Shown: positions 17,219-25,872 of the stretch, piece by piece | Numbering within the stretch: the first letter of the stretch is position 1 | How the letters are laid out: every line of letters starts with the position of its first letter | Source: Verrucomicrobiales bacterium | Lineage (GTDB): Bacteria > Verrucomicrobiota > Verrucomicrobiia > Verrucomicrobiales > DEV007 | Direction: 5' to 3' | DNA length: 57,570 nt | Assembly (NCBI GenBank): GCA_021648365.1 | Contig: JAKISY010000018.1 | Location: forward strand, 1 to 57,570 | Made by a program: the position numbers and the translations under genes | Notes under the pieces: generated by a model | Seen by the model: the letters and a program-made list of their open reading frames with translations, nothing else | What the model was told of the DNA's origin: nothing | Database searches by the model: none

Positions 17219-18124
17219 CTACTCCACCTCACCTGTCGATACTAAAATATGGGCGACGATCATACGAGTCACATCTGCCATCGCATGATAATTCAAAGTA
17301 TCTGGCGTATCGGTCGGGGCGTGGTAATTAGGATTACGAAACTCTGAAGTATCTGTCCACATCAGTGCTGGCACCTCTGCCTCCCAAAAAGGCGTGTGAT
17401 CACTGCGCAGTAAATCACCAAATATTTTCTCAATCCCGAAAAAAGTTTTTAGGGACAATACTGGAGTAGAACCGCCTATGCGCTTGCTCACCGCTAATAC
17501 TTGTTTGGCAATTTTATTCGAAGGCGCGTTGCTCAGCATACCAATGAAGTCACCCACCGAAGGCATCGGCACGGGCAATCCCGCTGGCTTAGATTGAGAA
17601 TTTGGAGCATCGGAATAATACCCCACCATCTCAAAGATATGGGCTTGGGCAATCTCATCATTGATCTGTGTTCCAAGATTTTTCACGAAATCTCTACTGC
17701 CCAGTAAACCATCTTCTTCGCAATTAAAAACAGCTATCATCAATGGTGCCTCGGAATGCAAAGCCAGAACCTTGGCCGCCTCGAGGCAAACAGCTATTGC
17801 GCTGTTATTATCGTCAGCTCCAGGTGTAGTTGGGACGGTGTCGTAGTGAGCTCCTAACAAAATCAATGGTTCTAAGCACGACCCCCTGCGACGTGCAATG
17901 ACATTATCATAGCGACCTTCACACGTGACTTCATAACCCCAACTGCGAAGTTCTTCACAAATCCAATCTCTCGCTTTTTGGTTAGACTCATGATTCACTT
18001 GATAATGCCGAGGATAAGCAAGATCCTCAACCACACGTCTCAGAGATGCCGGCGATACTTCATCCAAAGCCTTGTGTTCAAGTGTTCCGTCGCTTGTGTC
18101 TGGTTTTAATTTGGCTATCAGCAT
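17219..18124 (-). CDS. M28 family zinc peptidase
   Basis: The 301-aa protein shows the M28 zinc-ligand set: His93 (GAHYDTVP), Asp104 (GADDNNSA), Glu136/Glu137 (NCEEDGLLGS), Glu165 (FEMVGYY), and a late His (NYHAPTDTPDT). No signal peptide is evident, so it is probably cytoplasmic, or exported with another protein. M28 enzymes are aminopeptidases or glutamate carboxypeptidase-like. The next gene downstream is the 112-aa unknown. Length is normal for a single M28 domain. Confidence 0.9.
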   Translation of the reverse strand: MLIAKLKPDTSDGTLEHKALDEVSPASLRRVVEDLAYPRHYQVNHESNQKARDWICEELRSWGYEVTCEGRYDNVIARRRGSCLEPLILLGAHYDTVPTTPGADDNNSAIAVCLEAAKVLALHSEAPLMIAVFNCEEDGLLGSRDFVKNLGTQINDEIAQAHIFEMVGYYSDAPNSQSKPAGLPVPMPSVGDFIGMLSNAPSNKIAKQVLAVSKRIGGSTPVLSLKTFFGIEKIFGDLLRSDHTPFWEAEVPALMWTDTSEFRNPNYHAPTDTPDTLNYHAMADVTRMIVAHILVSTGEVE

Positions 18125-18467
18125 GAATTTGATAATAGCTACTCGACGCTATATGTCGACTCTCATTTACCACAAAAAATGGTCAAAATGCAGCCCTCAC
18201 CCGGTTATACTCAAAACAGGATTTTCGAAAAAATTCAAACCACCCTTTTCCTCCACGATTGAAATCACTCAGAACTCGTCCGCCTGGACAGTTTCCCGAT
18301 ACCCATATTGCTTTGAGGGGTTATTACCATTATCTCACAACAAGCCCATTCAAGAGCAGCGCAACAAGTCCCGATTACAAACATCACCAACTCTTATAAT
18401 CGCCCCACGGTTTATCATATGCGATCATCTTCATAGTTAAGAAACTCCAATTCAAAATCCTCAGCTC
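18125..18467. other. Intergenic region with a possible permease-gene remnant
   Basis: No complete gene lies between the M28 gene and the ABC ATPase. At about 18190-18238 the + strand reads SPHPVILKTGFSKKF, which resembles the C-terminus of the membrane partner gene at 20350-20400 (STHPLVLKSGFLEKV); the DNA is about 70% alike over some 48 bases. The rest shows nothing recognisable. Confidence 0.45.
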
Positions 18468-19241
18468 ATGATTACAGCATCACATCTGATCCACTACTAC
18501 AGCGTGCACCCTGTGCTTCGCGATGTCAGCATCGAAGTCAATGAAGGCGAATTGGTCGTCCTGATGGGCGCCAATGGCTGCGGCAAAAGCACCCTCTTAG
18601 GGGTCATGGCAGGTTTTCTCTGCCCGCTCGAAGGGCAAATTAAAATTGACGGCGTTCAGCGCCGCAGCAGCGTCGATGCTGAGCTGGCTATTCGCAAAAA
18701 AATCGCCTACTTGCCGGATCACCCATGGCTACCTAGCTTAAAAACCGGGCGCGAATTTCTCATGGCTGTCGGGCAAGTTTACGACCTCCCTACGCTGCAA
18801 GTCATGGAACACATGCAGCGACTGCTGGCTCTTTTTCACCTCACAGACAAAGGCGACTCACTGATCAAATCCTACTCTAACGGTCAAAAGAAAAAGATTG
18901 CCATCGCAGCTACGCTCATCACCGAAGCTCCCATCCTTCTCCTAGACGAACCTTTCACTGGCGGTCTCGATCCTTCCGCCATTCTAGCACTGAAAACCCT
19001 ACTAAAAAAACTTGGCGAACGCAAAGATGTCACCGTGGTGATGGCATCCCAACTCCCCGAGATCGCAGCACACATCGCTGACCGCATTGCAGTCATCCGA
19101 GACGGTCAAATCCTACACTATGACACCGTAAAGCAGCTGATAGCGCACCAATCCTCCGACAACCTAGAAAGCGCGCTCGAACAAATCCTCAACCCAGAAA
19201 CAGAGGATTTGATGCAAGCTTACTTCCATCGAAAGAACTGA
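18468..19241 (+). CDS. ABC transporter ATP-binding protein
   Basis: The 257-aa ATPase has Walker A GANGCGKST (34-42), a Q-loop region, signature YSNGQKKKIAIA (LSGGQ variant), Walker B LLLDEPF, and an H-loop replaced by VVMASQLPE (no His is evident at the usual place). The AAA domain is followed by a short tail (RDGQILHYDTVKQLI). It sits 3 bases before a membrane protein gene that should be the permease. This type (CcmA/YtrB-like single ATPase with a divergent membrane partner) usually exports or moves lipids or drugs; the substrate is unknown. Confidence 0.88.
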   Translation: MITASHLIHYYSVHPVLRDVSIEVNEGELVVLMGANGCGKSTLLGVMAGFLCPLEGQIKIDGVQRRSSVDAELAIRKKIAYLPDHPWLPSLKTGREFLMAVGQVYDLPTLQVMEHMQRLLALFHLTDKGDSLIKSYSNGQKKKIAIAATLITEAPILLLDEPFTGGLDPSAILALKTLLKKLGERKDVTVVMASQLPEIAAHIADRIAVIRDGQILHYDTVKQLIAHQSSDNLESALEQILNPETEDLMQAYFHRKN

Positions 19242-19244
19242 ATA

Positions 19245-20402
19245 ATGAAAAAACAATTTTTACGAAGCCTCACCATCTTGGCGGCGATCCTCATCGCTTG
19301 TTTCATTCTACGCCTAGCTTTCTGCTTATTTTTGATTGTAGGCGTAGTTGCTAAAAATGGAATTCATACGATTGCATTCACAATAAATTTCATTCTCAGC
19401 GAATGGCTCACGCGAGGGAATCTTGAAGCCATCGCACTACTATCTTATGCCTTGCTGTTAGTTTACCTCAAGCTGTATCGTCGTCCCTGGCAGCTCAAGC
19501 CCAACCAATACACGTGGTTGAGCACGTCTCCCTGGACACCTGGAAAGCCTCTGCCTGGAGGCGATTTCAATCTAGGAGTTGCTGATATCTTTAACCTCAT
19601 CGGTATAGAAGCCCTACTTTATTACTTCACAGCTTGGCACATCGGGATCACCTCTTACCTGTTTGCGATATTTTATTTCATCGGCTTTTTACTGATTTCT
19701 TTTAACCAAGCAACCTGGAAAGAACTTTACGGCACCTTGGCCCTGTTAGCTCTGCCTTTGTTATTCATTGATTATTTTTCCTGGCTGGTTACTGGCACCT
19801 TCATGCTTTGCTGGGTGCTATCTTTGCAAGCACAAAGAATTGTCTGGAAATCTTGGTTAGGACTCGATGAAAACCCATCTCAAAACGGAAAATTTGTGAG
19901 CGTCATGGAGATCGGCTGGCCCTGGTGCGCTGTCTCCGAACTACCTGATCTGCAATGCAAAAAGCATGCCTGGCTGATATCCTCCGTCTTCGCCCTATGG
20001 CTTTATGCTATTTTTCACCACCCGCAAGTAGCGGACGAATTTGAAATCCTTAGCCACTGGAGAATCATCACTTTCTTGATCGCTTTTGCCCACTGGTTCA
20101 CCTTCATCAGCGCAGGCAAACCAGCTCTCAGCATCAGAGGACGAATCCGTCATCGCAAGTTCATCCTGCAAGGTTACGACCATGTGCACCTCACTCCACT
20201 GCTCTGCATTCTAAGCTCGGCTGCCATGTTTACACTCGCCTCTAGCGTATTCAGCGATATTGCTCTAGTCGAGACTCTCGCTATCGCCAGCGCCATCTAT
20301 ATCTGCCTGCGCACAGGTCCCAGCTTAAAACACTGGTCTTACACTGGGAAATTCAGCACTCATCCACTTGTCCTCAAATCAGGTTTTCTCGAAAAAGTCT
20401 AA
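19245..20402 (+). CDS. Polytopic membrane protein, probable ABC permease partner
   Basis: The 385-aa protein has about nine hydrophobic segments (for example 7-35, 55-75, 115-135, 140-165, 175-205, 250-270, 290-310, 335-375) and no other recognisable domain. It starts 3 bases after the ABC ATPase gene, so the two form a unit. ABC-2 permease similarity is weak by eye; assignment rests on context. The C-terminal segment STHPLVLKSGFLEKV seems to have a degenerate copy upstream of the ATPase gene. Confidence 0.65.
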   Translation: MKKQFLRSLTILAAILIACFILRLAFCLFLIVGVVAKNGIHTIAFTINFILSEWLTRGNLEAIALLSYALLLVYLKLYRRPWQLKPNQYTWLSTSPWTPGKPLPGGDFNLGVADIFNLIGIEALLYYFTAWHIGITSYLFAIFYFIGFLLISFNQATWKELYGTLALLALPLLFIDYFSWLVTGTFMLCWVLSLQAQRIVWKSWLGLDENPSQNGKFVSVMEIGWPWCAVSELPDLQCKKHAWLISSVFALWLYAIFHHPQVADEFEILSHWRIITFLIAFAHWFTFISAGKPALSIRGRIRHRKFILQGYDHVHLTPLLCILSSAAMFTLASSVFSDIALVETLAIASAIYICLRTGPSLKHWSYTGKFSTHPLVLKSGFLEKV

Positions 20403-20435
20403 TCGCTCTTTTGAGGAACGGTTCTACCAGCACCC

Positions 20436-21560
20436 TCAGTGATCCAAGTAGATGTAGTTCTCCCAACTTTTCATACGCAGTAAAATCTTACGCATGATCT
20501 CGACATGGTGCATCTTGTCGGAATAAACTGCTACCTCAGCATAACTGCCATCTGGCAAAATGTAATCCTTTATCCCCTCGTCTTTGATTTTCAAAACCAC
20601 TGGAACAAGACCCCGTTTACCAATATCCTCTGCACGGAGCATCGCCCCATTTGCTTGCACCTCCCCTTCCGCTAAAGCCGGCAGCACCTGCACCACCTCC
20701 GCTTGGAATACGCGCCCAGGAATGGCGGGAAACAATACTTCTGCATGATATCCCGATTTGAGTCGCTGCATCGCATTTTGACGAAAGTTCGCGACCAACT
20801 TCAATTCCGACTTATTCACAAAAACCATCACAGGACGCAAGGGCAATGACACCGCCATCATCCCTGGTCGTAAGCGAATGTGGGTAACATACCCATCCGT
20901 CGGCGCTTTTACGATCGTGCTATCCAAATCAAATTGCGCGCGCGCTAACTCTGCTTGCAGTTGCTCCACCGTGTCATTCTTTTGCGATTCATAGTCGATC
21001 TGTGTTTGCCTCAAAAAGGCGTTTGCTTCATGTGAGGCAGCTTGAGCTTGCACATACACTTGACGATGATTCTCCAAGGACAACTTCGACGTAGCGCCCG
21101 TTTTCGACGACTCCTCAAAACGCTTGTATGCTTGTAGTCTTCGCTCCTCCTCGGATTTTGCTTGATCCACAATGGCCGATTGCCGCTCCACGGACATCTC
21201 TAGCTGTTTGACCTCAGACTCAGCAGCAGCTAACACCGCTTTTTTTTGCCTTACAGCGCCCGCAAAGGGTGTGGGGTCAATCTTGAACAATACATCACCC
21301 TTTTTCACTGGAGTATTGGCTTTCACTGTCACCTCTATCACCAAACCCTTCACATTGGGCAAAATCGGAGTGGTCACAAAAGCAAGGATGCCACTTTTTG
21401 AGTGCGGATGATTGTAGTTCATCAAAAACACCAGACTCCCAACTAAGGCGATGCCACCCAGCACCGCCGTCGGCACGGTCCATTTATTGAGCGGTATCTT
21501 AAACACCTTAAAAAGGGTGATACTCAGCGCGGCATAAGTGAGTAAAAGTAAAGTTTCCAT
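20436..21560 (-). CDS. HlyD-type membrane fusion protein, YiaV/YibH-like
   Basis: The 374-aa protein has two N-terminal membrane segments (about 1-20 and 28-50), a biotinyl-lipoyl-like part (VKGLVIEVTVKANTPVKKGDVLFKIDPTPF, 69-98), a long coiled coil (about 105-205), the second lipoyl half (IVKAPTDGYVTHIRLRPGMM), and a beta-barrel tail. These proteins bridge an inner-membrane unit to an outer-membrane channel. No transporter is adjacent, but the upstream gene is a DUF3302 protein. E. coli pairs the same two families as yiaV-yiaW and yibH-yibI. A role in envelope assembly is inferred. Confidence 0.85.
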   Translation of the reverse strand: METLLLLTYAALSITLFKVFKIPLNKWTVPTAVLGGIALVGSLVFLMNYNHPHSKSGILAFVTTPILPNVKGLVIEVTVKANTPVKKGDVLFKIDPTPFAGAVRQKKAVLAAAESEVKQLEMSVERQSAIVDQAKSEEERRLQAYKRFEESSKTGATSKLSLENHRQVYVQAQAASHEANAFLRQTQIDYESQKNDTVEQLQAELARAQFDLDSTIVKAPTDGYVTHIRLRPGMMAVSLPLRPVMVFVNKSELKLVANFRQNAMQRLKSGYHAEVLFPAIPGRVFQAEVVQVLPALAEGEVQANGAMLRAEDIGKRGLVPVVLKIKDEGIKDYILPDGSYAEVAVYSDKMHHVEIMRKILLRMKSWENYIYLDH

Positions 21561-21614
21561 GATCGAGTCGTATTTAAAAAGTTGAGATAAGTGATTGAAG
21601 CGTGATTCTAGGAG

Positions 21615-21989
21615 CTATTGATCCTCGCCGCCCGCTTCACTGTTCTGTGTAGCATTCTGAGATTTCAGCTGATCCAGATCTTCTTGCACCTGCTTCAGTT
21701 GACCTTGCAGCTCACTGACCACCTCATGAAGGCTCTCCTTATGCCCATCGGCTCCAGTAAAACCCCAACCACGATCCTTGCGATAGAGCGTAGCCCATAT
21801 CCATAGAAACGGCCAAATCACATGCAGTGTGAATAAGCTGATCCAGCCAGCTACATGAATCGCATCCTGATGGGGATGATCCCGGCCACGAGCGATGTCA
21901 TAGGGAATATCGTGAATAGCAATGACTCCATAAAAGAGAATCAAAGCGACCGCACACAAAATACCGAGAGCCACATAATCTAAAGCCAT
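21615..21989 (-). CDS. DUF3302 small membrane protein, YiaW/YibI-like
   Basis: From the ATG at 21989 the product is 124 aa, starting MALDYVALGILCAVALILFYG (first membrane helix). A second helix follows (WISLFTLHVIWPFLWIWATLY, near 55-75). The tail is soluble, with a short coiled coil (LHEVVSELQGQLKQVQEDLDQLKS). The IHDIPYDIARGRDHPHQDAIHVAGWIS loop is the DUF3302 signature. Gene order with the HlyD protein matches the enterobacterial pair. It lies 54 bases upstream of it and is likely co-transcribed. A TTG start 15 codons earlier is less likely. Confidence 0.82.
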   Translation of the reverse strand: MALDYVALGILCAVALILFYGVIAIHDIPYDIARGRDHPHQDAIHVAGWISLFTLHVIWPFLWIWATLYRKDRGWGFTGADGHKESLHEVVSELQGQLKQVQEDLDQLKSQNATQNSEAGGEDQ

Positions 21990-22077
21990 GAATTTATTTT
22001 TATCACTCGACGCCAACCGCCGAACAGAATCCAACTTGAGTCATAACAGACGCAGTGTCAATCTTGAACACCAAGCA

Positions 22078-22731
22078 TCACAGCAGCTCCAACAACTCAT
22101 CAGGACGGTCGATCACCACACTCGCACCGTGCTCGATCAACTCCTCGCGCCCTCTGAAACCCCAAGAGACACCGACGGCTTTGAGCTTCGCATTCACCGC
22201 GGTCTGCATATCCACCGAACTGTCTCCGACAAAAATCGTCTCGCTCTCAGTCACTTGCATCGCCTGCAGTGCGTCCCTCGCTCCTGCAGCATCGGGTTTT
22301 TTCGCAACTCCCTCACGTTGCCCCAACACTACATCCCACGGATGCAGCCCCAAAAATTTCTCCACGCACTTCTCCGCAAAAGCATGGGCTTTGTTGGTCA
22401 AAATCCCCGTCTTCACCCCTCGTTGACTCAACTCGCTGAGCAAGTCCTCAACCCCCTCATAAACGCAAGTTTTGTTCTGCCAACGCTGCAAGTAAGCCTC
22501 TTTATAGTCCTGCAAACGTTGTTGCTGCAACTCCTCATCCACCTCCGCCCCATCGGAAAAAATGCGCTCCACCAGCTTGCCCATACCATCACCGATGAAG
22601 GTGCGATACGCATCCACCGCATGCGGCGCGTGACCATGCGCCTGCAACACCGCATTGCCACTGTCCGCGAGATCATCCAGCGTATCGAGCAGAGTGCCGT
22701 CGAGATCAAAAATAACAGCTTTTACCTTCAT
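22078..22731 (-). CDS. gph: HAD-family phosphatase (phosphoglycolate phosphatase-like)
   Basis: The 217-aa protein shows all HAD motifs: FDLDGTLLDT (Asp9 nucleophile, Asp11 acid/base), GILTNKA (motif II Thr), KKPDAAG (motif III Lys) and FVGDSSVDMQTA (motif IV). The alpha-helical cap sits between motif I and II (about 16-85). This is typical of Gph-type enzymes that hydrolyse 2-phosphoglycolate, but the substrate range of such enzymes is broad, so the specific activity is inferred. It is separated from DUF3302 by about 90 bases and follows the DUF1080 gene by 19 bases on the same strand. Confidence 0.85.
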   Translation of the reverse strand: MKVKAVIFDLDGTLLDTLDDLADSGNAVLQAHGHAPHAVDAYRTFIGDGMGKLVERIFSDGAEVDEELQQQRLQDYKEAYLQRWQNKTCVYEGVEDLLSELSQRGVKTGILTNKAHAFAEKCVEKFLGLHPWDVVLGQREGVAKKPDAAGARDALQAMQVTESETIFVGDSSVDMQTAVNAKLKAVGVSWGFRGREELIEHGASVVIDRPDELLELL

Positions 22732-22750
22732 TGCTCTTCAAGCCTCTGCC

Positions 22751-23422
22751 CTACAACTTCTTCAGCTTCACATTGCGGAACCAAACGGGATGTCCATGAA
22801 ATTGAAAACCAATATGTCCCGACCTCGGCAAGTCCTTGAGTGCCTTCTTAAATTTATTTTTCGAACCGTCAGGGTTTTTCTGCGGCGTGTCCCACTGATC
22901 GATATCCGCGTCGATGATCGTCTTGCCATTCAGCACCACCGTGATCTTCGGCCCCTTGCAAGTCAGCTTCATCGTATTCCATTCGCCATCCGCTTTGCCC
23001 GCGATTTCTGTAGGAGCCAGCGCATCATAGAGCGAGCCTAGCACATTGCGCCCCTCATTGCGTTCGTGATACATATTCGACGAAGCGATCTGGATCTCAA
23101 ATCCTCCCTGCACTGCATTTTTAGGATCAGTGCGGAAAAATAGTCCACTATTGCAGTCCTTAGAGGTTTTGTATTCGATCACGATCTCAAAGTCGCCATA
23201 AGCCTCTTTCGACCAAATGTAACCACCAATCTTTTCTACCGGCGAGAGCACCCCATCCTTCACTTGCCAGGCGCCTTTTTTATCCACCTTCCAATTTGCT
23301 AAGCCTGCTTTCAACAAATCCACCGACTCCCCCGCTTGCACAGAGACAACACCAGCAGCACCTATTAAAAGCGCCACGGCGCTAAGACAGAAAAAGGACT
23401 TGAGACGTATTCGTGTATTCAT
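22751..23422 (-). CDS. Secreted DUF1080 (3-keto-disaccharide hydrolase-type) protein
   Basis: Starting at the ATG at 23422 it gives 223 aa with a signal peptide (MNTRIRLKSFFCLSAVALLI...VQA). The remainder is one jelly-roll DUF1080 domain: VKDGVLSPVEKIGGYIWSKE, FEIVIEYKTSKDCNSGLFFR, GFEIQIASS, EWNTMKLTCKGPKITVVLNG, SGHIGFQFHGHPVWFRNVKL. Members act on 3-keto-glucosides or bind carbohydrates and are greatly expanded in Verrucomicrobiota and Planctomycetota. It precedes gph by 19 bases. A periplasmic glycoside role is likely; the substrate is unknown. Confidence 0.9.
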   Translation of the reverse strand: MNTRIRLKSFFCLSAVALLIGAAGVVSVQAGESVDLLKAGLANWKVDKKGAWQVKDGVLSPVEKIGGYIWSKEAYGDFEIVIEYKTSKDCNSGLFFRTDPKNAVQGGFEIQIASSNMYHERNEGRNVLGSLYDALAPTEIAGKADGEWNTMKLTCKGPKITVVLNGKTIIDADIDQWDTPQKNPDGSKNKFKKALKDLPRSGHIGFQFHGHPVWFRNVKLKKL

Positions 23423-23545
23423 AGGCACCCACTAAACGTCTAGTTCTCTTATTGGCAAGTGAAGTCGAGCATGCCAATCGCTACTTTTTCTGAGTATCAA
23501 ATTGGCAAAAATCGCATACACTGTCCTCACACCACTTTTTGCTGC

Positions 23546-24325
23546 ATGTCTAATTTTGAAATCACCTTCCTCGGCACTGCCACCTCCATCGGAGTTCCCG
23601 TCATCGGCTGCGACTGCCCTGTCTGCGAATCCGATGACCCGAAAAACAATCGCCTCAGAGCTTCCATCCATGTTAAGACACCTGACATGGAGTGGGTCGT
23701 CGATACCGGCCCTGATTTCCGCACTCAATGTTTGCGAGAAAAGATCCAGCACCTCGACGCCGTGCTCTACACGCACCAACACTCCGATCACATCGTCGGC
23801 TTTGACGACCTACGCCGTTTCACCGTCGGCGAAGATGCTCAACTCCCCATCTATGCCACCCCCGAATGCATGGACGCGCTCAAGCGCAGCTTTGATTACG
23901 CCTTTAATGGGCAAAACCGCTACCGAGGTTATTTCAAACCTCAACCCCACCTCATCGATGGTCTATTTCAACTAGGCGAAACCCTCGTCACCCCCTTACC
24001 CGTGCTCCACGGCAAGGTCAAAACGATTGGCTTCCTGTTCGAGCGACAAGGCACCAGCATCGCCTACATCCCCGACGCCAAGGAGATCCCCGAGGCTACT
24101 AGGGAGCTCATCAAAGACGTCGATGTGCTGATCCTCGACGCGCTCCAGCTCAGCAAACACGCCACCCATTTAAGCATGGAGGAAGCTTTCCAGATCAGTG
24201 TCGCAGTGGGAGCTAAACAAACTTGGTTCACCCATTTTTCCTGCCGCATCGTTTATCACGAAGTCGAAAATGATTTGCCCGAGCACATTCGCTGCTCCTG
24301 GGACGGGCTGAAAATTAAGGCTTAA
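23546..24325 (+). CDS. MBL-fold metallo-hydrolase, PhnP-like
   Basis: From the ATG at 23546 the protein has 259 aa beginning SNFEITFLGTATSIGVPV. Key metal-binding motif is YTHQHSDHIVGFDDLRRF (HxHxDH). PhnP-like features are GCDCPVCES near the N-terminus (a Cys cluster used for a structural metal) and D(T)GPDFR. Later ligands: LHGKVKTIGF (His), PDAKEIPEA (Asp), FTHFSCRI (His). PhnP is a cyclic phosphodiesterase, and close family members act on nucleotides or RNA. The next gene (DUF2851) starts 24 bases after its stop, which fits a shared transcript. Confidence 0.88.
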   Translation: MSNFEITFLGTATSIGVPVIGCDCPVCESDDPKNNRLRASIHVKTPDMEWVVDTGPDFRTQCLREKIQHLDAVLYTHQHSDHIVGFDDLRRFTVGEDAQLPIYATPECMDALKRSFDYAFNGQNRYRGYFKPQPHLIDGLFQLGETLVTPLPVLHGKVKTIGFLFERQGTSIAYIPDAKEIPEATRELIKDVDVLILDALQLSKHATHLSMEEAFQISVAVGAKQTWFTHFSCRIVYHEVENDLPEHIRCSWDGLKIKA

Positions 24326-24349
24326 CCTACAACCTAACCGCCCTCTCTC

Positions 24350-25810
24350 ATGCCCCACTCGCCCGAGCCAAGCCCCTACCCAGCAGCCGCTCGGCAATAC
24401 CACAACTTTCTACAACAAGTCTTCCCCACTAATTTAGCAGAAGAAACTCATTCTCCGGCAGAGAACTCGCCCGAATCGGAACTCGAATTGCAAGCGCGCT
24501 GGTTTGCAGGCGAGTTTGGCAGGAAGTTCACCTCTACCGATGGCAAAAAAATAGAAATCATTCAGTTCGGACACTGGAACCACAGCGCAGGTCCCGACTT
24601 CACCGAAGTCGCCATCCTGATCGACGGACACAAAACCACCGGCAGCCTCGAAGTAGAACTCGAAGCGTCTAGTTGGGAAGCTCACGGTCATGGTAGCAAT
24701 CCCGAGTTTGACCAAGTGGTGCTTCACGTCTTCCTCGCCCAAACGCAACGAACCAAACAAGCGCGATTTTACACTCGCACCAGCGAACACCGTGAAGTCG
24801 TCCAACTAGCGCTCGAATGGGAATCGCTCGATGACTGGGGACCACGCCCATGGAACCACCTGCCCGAAGCACGCCTCGGCCGTTGCTCGGCGCCTCTGCA
24901 GTCGATGCCCAGCGAACGCCTGCAATCACTCATCTCCGCTGCCGCGCAATATCGACTGCAAAGCAAAGCTCAGCGACTGCTCTCAGTTGCTCAAATCCAC
25001 GGTGATCACGAAGCTCTATTCCAAGCCCTAGCCGAAGCCTTAGGTTTTGTTCACAACCGCCTAGCGATGCGAGTTTTATCCCAAAGACTGCCTCTAAGCC
25101 TACTGCTCAAACTAAGCGATACCGAACGCGAAACCTACTTGTTTGGTGCAGCGGGTTACATCGACTTCGAGCACTACCAAAACAGTCAGGAGGAAACTAC
25201 TCGCCTCTACCTCAAAGAACTGTGGCAAACTTGGTGGCAATACCAAAACCGCTTCGATACCAGCGAAGAGCGCCGCCTGCACTGGCATCTCGCAGGCATT
25301 CGCCCGCTCAATCACCCCCAGCGACGATTGGCAGCCCTGTTGTGCATCGTCAATCACTGGCAGCAGCTCATCCAAACCCTTCAAGAGGGCGAACTCGAAC
25401 CCGAGCTGACGATCAAAAAACTCAAAGACTACTTTGCCTCCTTGCAACACCCTTTCTGGAATTATCACTATACCCTGCGCTCCCAAGCTACGAACAAGTC
25501 CATGGCGCTGGTCGGTCAAGACCGCATGCAGGACATCCTCGGCAATGTGCTGTTCCCGTGGTTGACACGCCACTCCAGCGACGCTTGGCAAAATTACACC
25601 CAGCTACCAGGCTCACAGGTGAATGAAAAATTACGCCGCGCCTGTTTGCGATTGTTTGGCAGCGACGAAGCTTCTATTCAACGAGCCAAGCTAAACCGAC
25701 GGTACTATTTCCAACAGCAAGCCCTATTGCAGATCTACAACGACTTCTGCCTCGCCGATTCCTCAGAATGTCAAGACTGCCCCTTCCCCGAACAACTAAG
25801 CCAATGGTAA
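24350..25810 (+). CDS. DUF2851 family protein
   Basis: The 486-aa soluble protein matches DUF2851, a family frequent in Bacteroidetes and Verrucomicrobiota. The N-terminal conserved part reads QARWFAGEFG...FGHWNHSAGPDFTEVAI, then SLEVELEASSWEAHGHG, PEFDQVVLHVFL. The C-terminus ends in DSSECQDCPFPEQL, a short Cys-containing motif (CQDC). Activity is unknown; the GPDF and HGH segments suggest nuclease-like metal binding, but this is not established. Its stop overlaps the alternative upstream start of the following sensor kinase gene, so the MBL, DUF2851 and kinase genes may be one transcript. Confidence 0.82.
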   Translation: MPHSPEPSPYPAAARQYHNFLQQVFPTNLAEETHSPAENSPESELELQARWFAGEFGRKFTSTDGKKIEIIQFGHWNHSAGPDFTEVAILIDGHKTTGSLEVELEASSWEAHGHGSNPEFDQVVLHVFLAQTQRTKQARFYTRTSEHREVVQLALEWESLDDWGPRPWNHLPEARLGRCSAPLQSMPSERLQSLISAAAQYRLQSKAQRLLSVAQIHGDHEALFQALAEALGFVHNRLAMRVLSQRLPLSLLLKLSDTERETYLFGAAGYIDFEHYQNSQEETTRLYLKELWQTWWQYQNRFDTSEERRLHWHLAGIRPLNHPQRRLAALLCIVNHWQQLIQTLQEGELEPELTIKKLKDYFASLQHPFWNYHYTLRSQATNKSMALVGQDRMQDILGNVLFPWLTRHSSDAWQNYTQLPGSQVNEKLRRACLRLFGSDEASIQRAKLNRRYYFQQQALLQIYNDFCLADSSECQDCPFPEQLSQW

Positions 25811-25872
25811 ATCGCCGCCCTGCCGTAAATACGGGATACCCTTTTTGTTCTAGATCGTTATACTATGACCAG

